Source: Candidatus Thorarchaeota archaeon | GTDB lineage: Archaea > Asgardarchaeota > Thorarchaeia > Thorarchaeales > Thorarchaeaceae | Assembly: GCA_029855925.1 (NCBI GenBank) | Contig: JAGSHP010000075.1 | Coordinates: 1-5,337, forward strand | DNA: 5,337 bases | Direction of reading: 5' to 3' | Shown here: one piece after another, positions 1 to 5,337 of the stretch | Layout: each line of letters begins with the position of its first letter | How positions within the stretch are numbered: position 1 is the stretch's first letter | Position numbers and translations under genes: made by a program | The notes under the pieces: generated by a model | What the model saw: only the letters and a program-made list of their open reading frames with translations | What the model was told of the DNA's origin: nothing | Databases searched by the model: none

Positions 1-475
1 CAAGTACGGGAACAGGAGCCTGAAGTATGATGGGACCGGCATCCATCTCAGGGATCACGAAGTGAGTCGTACAACCTGAGACCTTCACGCCATACTCTAC
101 AGCCTGCCACTGAGCCTTGAGACCCTTGAATGCAGGGAGAAGCGAGGGGTGAACATTGATGATCTTGTTCTCGTAGGCTTGAATGAATGTGTCTGTCAGA
201 ATCCGCATATAGCCCGCAAGCACGACCAAGTCGACCTCATATTTCCTGAGCACTTCAAGAACTGCACGGTCATGGTCCTCCGGGTCCGGATACTGTTTCT
301 TTGTGATTATCTGCGTGTCAATGCCTGCAAGTCTCGCCCTCTCAAGTCCAAACGCCTTGCTCTTGTTGCTGATGACGATGACTATCTCTCCGCCCAGTTT
401 CCCTCTTGCCTGAGCATCGATGAGCGCCTGAAGGTTGGTGCCCCGACCGGATATGAGCACCGCAATACGCTTCAT
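1..475 (-). CDS. purN: Phosphoribosylglycinamide formyltransferase PurN (3' end cut by window edge)
   Basis: PurN transfers a formyl group from N10-formyltetrahydrofolate to glycinamide ribonucleotide, the third step of de novo purine synthesis in the cytoplasm. The 158 visible residues begin MKRIAVLISGRGTNLQALID, the glycine-rich phosphate-binding start of the family. The core motif INVHPSLLPAFKG (residues 106-118) supplies the catalytic Asn107 and His109. The motif EMDAGPIILQ (143-152) supplies the catalytic Asp145. E. coli PurN has 212 residues, so about 40-55 are missing beyond the left edge. The ATG at 475 is the first in-frame start, because a TGA lies 15 bases upstream. No Shine-Dalgarno precedes it, but a TATA-like box lies about 27 bases upstream, so translation is probably leaderless. 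The visible catalytic residues are intact. The family call is secure; the leaderless reading is inferred. Confidence 0.95.
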   Translation of the reverse strand, partial: MKRIAVLISGRGTNLQALIDAQARGKLGGEIVIVISNKSKAFGLERARLAGIDTQIITKKQYPDPEDHDRAVLEVLRKYEVDLVVLAGYMRILTDTFIQAYENKIINVHPSLLPAFKGLKAQWQAVEYGVKVSGCTTHFVIPEMDAGPIILQAPVPVL

Positions 476-498
476 GCATCGAGCCCGTCAATCAATCA

Positions 499-506
499 CA
501 TATATG
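499..506 (-). promoter_or_regulatory. Archaeal TATA-like box for purN
   Basis: The minus strand reads CATATATG here, a self-complementary TATA-like element. Its centre is about 27 bases upstream of the purN ATG at 475. In archaea the TATA box centre usually lies 25-28 bases before the transcription start, so transcription would begin at or within a base or two of the start codon. The absence of a purine-rich ribosome-binding site before this ATG fits a leaderless mRNA. The match is by eye, and the upstream BRE-like sequence (GGCAACG) is only loosely similar to consensus. Confidence 0.55.
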
Positions 507-702
507 CGTTGCCACTACGGAAAGGACACTTTTCATCGTCATGAGTCTCAGTAGATTGCACTTGGACACTACAAATGAGATGCAGGATGCAATACCATAA
601 TTAGAAGCATAAAATGAAATTCATTCTTCACGTTGCATGCATGGTATGCGTTAGCAACCGCTACTACATGGAGCAGCACTAACGCAACCACACAGTGCGA
701 TT

Positions 703-716
703 CTTGATGGATCAAG
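703..716. repeat. Short perfect inverted repeat downstream of the small membrane gene
   Basis: CTTGATGGATCAAG has six-base complementary arms around a two-base centre. It lies 37-50 bases past the stop codon of the 105-residue membrane protein gene, so it would fall in that gene's 3' untranslated RNA. In RNA the tight loop would open to about a four-base stem-loop. No U-rich run follows on the minus strand, so calling it a terminator is not justified. The repeat itself is certain; any function is not. Confidence 0.3.
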
Positions 717-752
717 CATCACGGGTGAAGATCGTCGCCCATATGTTCTGAA

Positions 753-1070
753 TCAGACGCTCACCGCAGTAATGATCGTCACAAGCATGATAAGCACAAT
801 CTGCACAATGACCAAAATCAGGTTGAGTGAAACGATCATCTTGTACTTGTGTATGTCTGAGCAAATAAACAACAACCCGAGAGCACTGAGAATCACTATT
901 GTAGCAGTTAGGATATATAGTATCCCGAGGAGTGGGGCCGTATCTCCCCCTGGGCCTGTCATTATCGAGGACCCATATGTTGAAAAAACCGTGAACTCAA
1001 AGAACAGCAGTAAAACAAGTATAATGAAATGTGGAATTACTTGATAGAATGATTGAGAATCGGAATTCAT
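753..1070 (-). CDS. Small three-helix integral membrane protein, unknown function
   Basis: The encoded 105-residue protein is almost entirely hydrophobic. I do not recognise a family. Three membrane segments are visible at about residues 12-33, 47-70 and 78-102. The first two are joined by a glycine-rich loop (GSSIMTGPGGDTAP) and the last two by a short polar loop with His and two Lys (SDIHKYK). The positive-inside rule puts that second loop and the N terminus in the cytoplasm and the C terminus outside. The ATG at 1070 was chosen because an AGGAGG site sits seven bases upstream of it. Extending to the in-frame TTG at 1196 would add 42 residues of unconvincing sequence before the first helix. 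There is no signal peptide cleavage motif and no enzyme motif. It could be a small subunit of a membrane complex, but nothing nearby identifies one. The reality of the gene is well supported; its role is unknown. Confidence 0.8.
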   Translation of the reverse strand: MNSDSQSFYQVIPHFIILVLLLFFEFTVFSTYGSSIMTGPGGDTAPLLGILYILTATIVILSALGLLFICSDIHKYKMIVSLNLILVIVQIVLIMLVTIITAVSV

Positions 1071-1077
1071 TAGAAAC

Positions 1078-1083
1078 CCTCCT
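1078..1083 (-). promoter_or_regulatory. Strong Shine-Dalgarno site fixing the start of the small membrane protein
   Basis: The minus strand reads AGGAGG followed by GTTTCTA and then the ATG at 1070. The perfect core and seven-base spacing favour this start over the TTG at 1196. It also contrasts with purN, which has no such site. Confidence 0.75.
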
Positions 1084-1104
1084 GATTTCCGTGGTTCATT
1101 CCCT

Positions 1105-1112
1105 CTTAAAAG
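1105..1112 (-). promoter_or_regulatory. Possible TATA-like box for the small membrane protein
   Basis: The minus strand reads CTTTTAAG, centred about 38 bases before the ATG at 1070. A start of transcription 25-27 bases downstream would fall right at the Shine-Dalgarno site, giving a very short leader. That is tight, so this could be chance AT-rich sequence, with the true promoter further upstream. Confidence 0.28.
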
Positions 1113-1262
1113 AATTCCGAAAAAGAAACCACCATAGGGTAACAAGCAGCTGCGCAAGAGTTGGACATCTATGGACGTTTCGTGACATGGGCTCAAAAAC
1201 CTCTAATCCCATGATGATACTGAGGCTCGATGTAGACAACAAGACGAGCCTTCATCAACTGT

Positions 1263-1282
1263 GCCCAGTGCCGTTGCTGGGC
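1263..1282. other. GC-rich hairpin just downstream of the flavoenzyme gene
   Basis: GCCCAG at 1263-1268 pairs with CTGGGC at 1277-1282 around an eight-base loop, within the 263-base gap between the flavoenzyme and the small membrane gene. It lies 52-71 bases past the flavoenzyme stop codon, so it would sit in that gene's 3' untranslated RNA. No U-tract follows it on the minus strand. It could stabilise an RNA end or contribute weakly to termination, but archaeal termination mainly needs U-runs. Low-confidence functional reading of a real inverted repeat. Confidence 0.3.
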
Positions 1283-1333
1283 GGACTCAGGACTACGTTC
1301 CCAACTTCGTCGAACTTACAATCAGCGGCAGAT

Positions 1334-3238
1334 TCATCCCAACTCAAACCGATTCGCAAGACTGAATGCAGAGTGAACGGTCTCGAGTAGGTCGCCAGTA
1401 CTCTCGACCGACCCAACAAGTGAGACCGCAGCACCACGTCGCTGAAGCGCCTCCGAGAGCCGTCGATCTGGTTGTGGCTGGGAGGCCATCACAATCACGG
1501 TAGCAGGAATCAACTCGGAATCGCCGTTCTTCGAGACCACTACGTAGTTATCGGTGATCTGGCTCACATTGGCTCCGGTGCTCATCTTCACATCGCGGCG
1601 TTTCAACTCCTTTAGGATCACCCATCTGGTCGAGCGGCCCAGACCAATTCCTATTGCGTTGCTCTTCTCCAAGATCTCCACGCTCTTTGCCATATCCGAG
1701 AGATAGAGGGCGGCGTAACAACCAGACCTCCTCCCTCCCACGATGACGACAACATCGTCCTCAGTGACGCCAGTCCTCAACACATCCTCCGCAGTTGTCA
1801 CTGTCGGCGCCTCCACACCGTCTATGGGGGGCATCGCGGGAAGAGTCCCAGTGGCACAGAATACGTGATCAAAACCACCATCAGCAATGATATCAGCCGA
1901 TGCAGTTGTGTTGAGCATGAGGTCCACACTCAGCCGCCTCATCTCTCGCCACATATGTGTCACATACGCCATGAACTCTCCACGGCCAGGAGCCTTTGAC
2001 GCAAGGAGAAGACTACCGCCCGGACGCGCCTCCTTCTCAAACAAGGTCACATCGAAACCTCGGAGGGCGAGAACTCGTGAAACCTCCAGACCAGCCGGAC
2101 CGGCACCAACAACAGCAACCCTACCTTGGCCTCTAGGACCAATTTGACGTGTGCCCTCGTATCCAGCTTGAGGATTGACCGCGCAGGTCACAGTCCCCAT
2201 TGCAAACACGCGATCAAGACATCCCTCATTGCAACCGATGCACATCCGGATATCCTTCGTTCGACCCTCACGTGCCTTTGTCGGGAGTTCCGGATCTGCA
2301 ATGAGCCCGCGTGACATGCCGATGAGCTGGACCTTGCCCCGCTGAAGAATATGATTTGCAACACTTGGACTGTTGATCCGATTACATGCAACTACAGGAA
2401 CATTGACGACTTCCGCAATCCCCTCCGCCAGATAGGCATAATGCCCTCGCGGCACGTCCATTGTGATCTGGGGTACGCGGGCCTCGTGCCAACCACCCGT
2501 CACATTGAAACAATCGACCCCCGCCTTCTCAAACTTCGGGGCCAGAATCTTATTGTCCTCCAGAGTGAGACCGCCATCAACAAAGTCCTCACCACTCATC
2601 CTGTAGAGGACCGGATAGTCTGGGCCCACCACCTCCCGGACCGCATGGATAACTTCCAACGGAAATCGCGCCCGCTGAATCAGGTCACCGCCATATTCGT
2701 CATCCCTCTGATTCGTGCACTCCGCCAGGAACTGGTTGATGAGATATCCTGCGGAACCAAGAATCTCAACGGCGTCAAAACCGGCTTGCTTTGCCCGTGC
2801 TGCTGCGGCACCGAAGTTCTCGATCGTCTTCTTGATCTCATCAACCGTTAGAGCTCTCGGGGTCTCACGGGTCAGCCTGCAGGGAACAGCAGAGGCAGAC
2901 ACTGCCTGCTCACCAATGACAAGTGAGTGCGCATAGCGACCTGCGTGATAGAGCTGAGCGGCGGTAGGCACGTCATACTCATGAATGGCATCGACAAGTC
3001 TTCGCAGGCCATCTATGTGTCGGTCCTCTGCGATCCCAATCATAGATGGAAGGATCATTCCAAGATGCTCAGTGTAGCAACCACCAACTATGATCAGGCC
3101 AGGTCGATGCCGTGCTCGTTCCACGTAGAAGTTGACCAGTTTGTCAGACACGAGACCATCTTCGCAATATCCAAGATGAGTGGCAAGCATCACTAAGCGG
3201 TTGTCCAAGACGAGGTTCTTGATTTGCGTTGGTTCCAT
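1334..3238 (-). CDS. FadH-like NAD(P)H:flavin oxidoreductase (Old Yellow Enzyme / 2,4-dienoyl-CoA reductase family)
   Basis: This 634-residue enzyme has the layout of bacterial 2,4-dienoyl-CoA reductase (E. coli FadH, 672 residues): FMN TIM barrel (about 1-330), 4Fe-4S motif, then FAD and NAD(P)H-binding domains. It should pass electrons from NAD(P)H through FAD and the cluster to FMN, reducing a C=C bond of an unsaturated acyl-CoA or enone in the cytoplasm. Barrel motifs include HAGR (98-101), GSAGYLINQF with the catalytic-type Tyr165, and GWHEAR with His251. The cluster cysteines are Cys333, Cys336, Cys340 and Cys352. GAGPAG (378-383) and ATG (462-464) mark the FAD domain; GGRRSG (501-506) marks the second Rossmann motif. 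The usual C-terminal GD motif is GS (609-610). A Glu after the second strand (ILEK, about 524) hints at NADH. The ATG at 3238 was chosen; an in-frame TTG at 3283, with GAGGG nearby, would add 15 residues and restores a family-like pre-EP stretch, so it remains possible. The substrate is unknown. Confidence 0.92.
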   Translation of the reverse strand: MEPTQIKNLVLDNRLVMLATHLGYCEDGLVSDKLVNFYVERARHRPGLIIVGGCYTEHLGMILPSMIGIAEDRHIDGLRRLVDAIHEYDVPTAAQLYHAGRYAHSLVIGEQAVSASAVPCRLTRETPRALTVDEIKKTIENFGAAAARAKQAGFDAVEILGSAGYLINQFLAECTNQRDDEYGGDLIQRARFPLEVIHAVREVVGPDYPVLYRMSGEDFVDGGLTLEDNKILAPKFEKAGVDCFNVTGGWHEARVPQITMDVPRGHYAYLAEGIAEVVNVPVVACNRINSPSVANHILQRGKVQLIGMSRGLIADPELPTKAREGRTKDIRMCIGCNEGCLDRVFAMGTVTCAVNPQAGYEGTRQIGPRGQGRVAVVGAGPAGLEVSRVLALRGFDVTLFEKEARPGGSLLLASKAPGRGEFMAYVTHMWREMRRLSVDLMLNTTASADIIADGGFDHVFCATGTLPAMPPIDGVEAPTVTTAEDVLRTGVTEDDVVVIVGGRRSGCYAALYLSDMAKSVEILEKSNAIGIGLGRSTRWVILKELKRRDVKMSTGANVSQITDNYVVVSKNGDSELIPATVIVMASQPQPDRRLSEALQRRGAAVSLVGSVESTGDLLETVHSAFSLANRFELG

Positions 3239-3361
3239 TATCTGCAGAGATGGCACGCTCCTCTGATAACAAAGTGTGCGCAACCGTCCCTCAAAACAAT
3301 TTCCCAGAAGCCAACTTTCCTGAATCTACTCGAAATAATGCGAAGTGTGGACACTTGACTG

Positions 3362-3376
3362 GTCTAAAAATTAGAC
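3362..3376. repeat. TATA-like perfect palindrome, possible operator or shared promoter element
   Basis: GTCTAAAAATTAGAC has six-base complementary arms (GTCTAA and TTAGAC) around AAA. It lies about 124 bases upstream of the flavoenzyme ATG and about 168 bases upstream of the opposite-strand gene. The AT-rich core resembles a TATA box on either strand, and the dyad symmetry is typical of a site for a dimeric regulator. It is the strongest symmetric element in the divergent region. The symmetry is seen directly; the regulatory role is inferred. Confidence 0.4.
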
Positions 3377-3534
3377 TGATATCTCAACGATACGTAGTCA
3401 GACACGAACTACAATGAACGAAGACTCATTTGATCACCCCTCTACTAACGAACTGTTTCCGCCCGCATGTAGAGTTGACCTCGTACAAGTTTCGATGACT
3501 CGACCAAGAAGAACCGGTCCGCACAGGGTGCAGG

Positions 3535-3540
3535 GGTGAT
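3535..3540 (+). promoter_or_regulatory. Ribosome-binding site of the ectodomain membrane protein
   Basis: GGTGAT, within AGGGGTGAT, matches the GGAGGTGAT complement of the 16S rRNA tail and ends three bases before the ATG at 3544. It selects this ATG over the internal ATG at 3592, which would leave only two residues of the cytoplasmic N terminus before the first helix. An in-frame TGA at 3496-3498 rules out a much longer N terminus. Confidence 0.65.
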
Positions 3541-3543
3541 GCC

Positions 3544-5337
3544 ATGACCACCTACCACACTGCCCCGGCTCATCGACTCGACCGGAGAGCAATGATCCGC
3601 CATGGTGCACTGGGGCTGGTCCTTGCGATGATTGCGAGCATGGCGATAGTTACATTTGTACCGCCGGTGACGAATACCGGGATAACCATCTTGACCGATG
3701 AGGCGGTCGATATGACACCGAGCGCCCACAGCTCGTCCTTTGCTGCATCACCTGTCACTCATGTAGAACTACTGAACGACACCATCCTGAGCCGCGATAC
3801 TGGATGGTCATACCTCATCACGCCTGCCAGCACACCAGAGGTGCAAAGTCCATTCGCCTCCTTCAAGCAGACCTCACCCGGAGTGATAGTGGAACTGAGT
3901 CAAGCGTCAGTCGTCATCCGACATCGCGGAGTGAATATCGCCCACAGGTACTACGAAAAAGTCACCATTACGGTCGAGGTCCAAGTAGTAAGTGGCAGAT
4001 GCAACGTGACCGTTGAGGAGTTCATCAATCGTTATTGGACAACTCTATCGCACAACCGAACACAACAGAGCCTAGCAGCCGGTGAGTACGTCACGATTGC
4101 ACTCAGTGCTGCACTTCACAGGGATCTCACTCAGGGTGTTGACATCTCGGGTCTCCTGAAGACTACGGTCAGAGTTGACTCTGCTACGGATGCCTCGGTC
4201 TATATCAAGTCTGTGACAATACGAGGAAAGACTCTCATCGGACTCTATCCGGTCATCATAGACACTCTCGGTAGTGACAGTGCGAGCATCGTCGCCAACC
4301 CGTTGCAAGAAGCGACATCCAGACAACCGGTCATTAGAATCCAACTGAATGAGACTCACGGAGGCTTCATCTTCCCCAGACAGAAGAATGCGACAATATA
4401 CCTCCCTGCAGACCACTACGAGTGCCAGCTTGGTTGGTACTACTATGATGGTATCATAGCAGTGCTGAACTTTACTCTTGACGTCCCCTATGGGGAGGGG
4501 ACGTATCTCGCCGCCATGCTTCCCACAATGATTGTCCGCTTTACAATCGAGCCGCGGATCATGGTGCGCGCTCTGATCAAGGACTGGAGCACACAGGAAG
4601 AATACTTCAATGCAATAATCCGCCCAGAGGACTCTCCTGAGGTACACCTTCCAAAGATGAATGCCACGATTTCTGTCGACATATCTACTGTGGGTGTCGA
4701 GAGGTCTGGTTCGTCCCAGTCGTTCCGTGCGGATAGTAACCATCACTACGGCGTTGCCGTACAGGTTCCATGGATGTTGTTCGGAACGGTAATAGTCTCC
4801 GTCGGTCAAGCATTCGTCATCATCTTCACTATGAGCCTTCTCGTGGTTCTTGGTGCCACAATTCAGAGAGCTGCAGCGCCAATCGATCTTAGGGCATTCC
4901 TCAAAGACAGACGAGGCGTTCCGATTGTACTTATGTTCGCATCTGGAGTGCTACCATGGATGTCGTACTCGACAACTAGTCTGAGTCTCAATGATGGTGT
5001 CCTGATAACTCATCACGTTCTTCCATCATATCTGGTTCAAGTGAATACAATTGGTGGAGGTCATACCTACTTCTCTATTGCTCCGTGGTGGAGTGCAATC
5101 TTCACGCTGTTCTACTGGGGTGCGATTCTACTCGCAATAGATTGGTTATCGAAGTTCAGAAGAGACCCAGACCCACTCGTCTTCCTGACAGCGCTTATGG
5201 CTCCAGTCATAATGGCGTTGGTCCTAATCCTTTCCTTCGGGGCTGTTGCGATTGCACCAGGAGAGATAGCTGCCTTTCTGGCGCTGGCAGTCTGGTCTGT
5301 GCAACCGAGATTAGGTAGAGTTATTGGCAGGCGAAGG
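3544..5337 (+). CDS. Large-ectodomain multi-pass membrane protein, unknown family (runs off right edge)
   Basis: The frame stays open for 598 codons to the window edge. I do not recognise the family. A short basic N terminus (RLDRRAMIR, 11-19) precedes a hydrophobic helix at about 21-39, which acts as an anchor or signal. Residues 40-408 form a beta-rich, Thr/Ser/Val-rich region. It holds six N-glycosylation sequons (Asn154, 171, 269, 282, 309, 373) and the protein's only two cysteines (Cys153, Cys294), which may form a disulfide. About five further helices follow: 410-437, 459-477, 513-535, 545-569 and 572-587. Basic loops at 440-458 (IQRAAAPIDLRAFLKDRRG) and 536-540 (SKFRR), and a basic tail ending GRRR, fit the positive-inside rule and put the ectodomain outside the cell. 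The tail suggests that little is missing. The stretch at about 178-228 looks like a carbohydrate-binding jelly-roll, but this is weak. It could be a surface receptor, an adhesin or part of an envelope assembly complex; no catalytic motif is visible. Confidence 0.85.
   Translation, partial: MTTYHTAPAHRLDRRAMIRHGALGLVLAMIASMAIVTFVPPVTNTGITILTDEAVDMTPSAHSSSFAASPVTHVELLNDTILSRDTGWSYLITPASTPEVQSPFASFKQTSPGVIVELSQASVVIRHRGVNIAHRYYEKVTITVEVQVVSGRCNVTVEEFINRYWTTLSHNRTQQSLAAGEYVTIALSAALHRDLTQGVDISGLLKTTVRVDSATDASVYIKSVTIRGKTLIGLYPVIIDTLGSDSASIVANPLQEATSRQPVIRIQLNETHGGFIFPRQKNATIYLPADHYECQLGWYYYDGIIAVLNFTLDVPYGEGTYLAAMLPTMIVRFTIEPRIMVRALIKDWSTQEEYFNAIIRPEDSPEVHLPKMNATISVDISTVGVERSGSSQSFRADSNHHYGVAVQVPWMLFGTVIVSVGQAFVIIFTMSLLVVLGATIQRAAAPIDLRAFLKDRRGVPIVLMFASGVLPWMSYSTTSLSLNDGVLITHHVLPSYLVQVNTIGGGHTYFSIAPWWSAIFTLFYWGAILLAIDWLSKFRRDPDPLVFLTALMAPVIMALVLILSFGAVAIAPGEIAAFLALAVWSVQPRLGRVIGRRR

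Larger units (their letters stand above)
3239..3543. promoter_or_regulatory. Divergent intergenic region between the flavoenzyme and the ectodomain membrane protein
   Basis: This 305-base stretch must hold the promoters of both divergent genes. Visible content: an AT-rich palindrome at 3362-3376; a minus-strand ATTATTT run near 3332-3338 that could serve as a TATA-like box for the flavoenzyme; purine-rich GAGGAG and GAGGG stretches on the minus strand near 3254 and 3288; and the plus-strand ribosome-binding site at 3535-3540. Short open frames here lack plausible start signals and recognisable protein features. I see no RNA gene, riboswitch or insertion sequence. Confidence 0.55.

Noticed and set aside
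149..544. A 131-codon plus-strand frame opposite purN
   Set aside because: It is antisense to unmistakable PurN sequence with intact catalytic motifs, and its product resembles nothing.
655..700. Possible tRNA-like or small RNA fold suggested by GCACT and AGTGC arms
   Set aside because: The stem is only five bases long and there is no cloverleaf, no conserved T-loop sequence and no clear anticodon arm.
1031..1390. A 119-codon plus-strand frame spanning the gap between the small membrane gene and the flavoenzyme
   Set aside because: It overlaps both genes in antisense, has no clear ribosome-binding site and shows no domain features.
2351..2851. A 166-codon plus-strand frame
   Set aside because: It is antisense to the conserved FMN barrel of the flavoenzyme, so it is best explained as a reading-frame shadow.
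3229..3417. A 62-codon plus-strand frame within the divergent intergenic region
   Set aside because: It starts at a TTG without a ribosome-binding site, overlaps the flavoenzyme start and has a composition typical of noncoding sequence.
3497..3583. Two copies of GACTCGACC flanking the start of the plus-strand gene
   Set aside because: A nine-base repeat with differing flanks and one copy inside coding sequence is within chance expectation for this length.
4072..4809. A 245-codon open frame on the minus strand
   Set aside because: It lies wholly antisense to the 598-codon plus-strand gene, whose membrane segments, sequons and ribosome-binding site mark it as the real one. The antisense product is rich in Arg, Asp and His, with no domain pattern.

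Overview
The window reads as archaeal DNA of roughly balanced base composition. The clues are a TATA-like box about 27 bases upstream of the purN start codon, which fits a leaderless transcript, alongside strong Shine-Dalgarno sites before other genes. A large, predicted extracytoplasmic domain also carries many N-glycosylation sequons. The gene style (FadH-like flavoenzyme, big unknown ectodomain membrane protein) would suit an Asgard archaeon such as a thorarchaeote, but that placement is a guess from general appearance.

Layout. Three genes lie on the minus strand. From high to low coordinates they are an Old Yellow Enzyme/2,4-dienoyl-CoA reductase-type flavin and iron-sulfur oxidoreductase (1334-3238), a 105-residue three-helix membrane protein of unknown function (753-1070), and purN, glycinamide ribonucleotide formyltransferase (1-475, cut by the window's left edge before its 3' end). 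The gaps between them are 263 and 277 bases, and at least the last two genes appear to have their own start signals, so they need not form one operon. A 305-base divergent intergenic region (3239-3543) with a TATA-like palindrome separates them from a plus-strand gene (3544 to the right edge). That gene encodes a membrane protein with one N-terminal helix, a beta-rich ectodomain of about 370 residues, and about five C-terminal helices. It stays open for all 598 codons in the window.

Functionally the genes look unrelated: purine biosynthesis (PurN), redox metabolism of unsaturated acyl or carbonyl compounds (the flavoenzyme), and two envelope proteins that I could not assign to a family. I see no mobile element, CRISPR array, RNA gene or defence cassette. 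The most novel item is the plus-strand membrane protein. The second is the flavoenzyme's altered C-terminal nucleotide-binding motifs, set against a fully conserved catalytic half.
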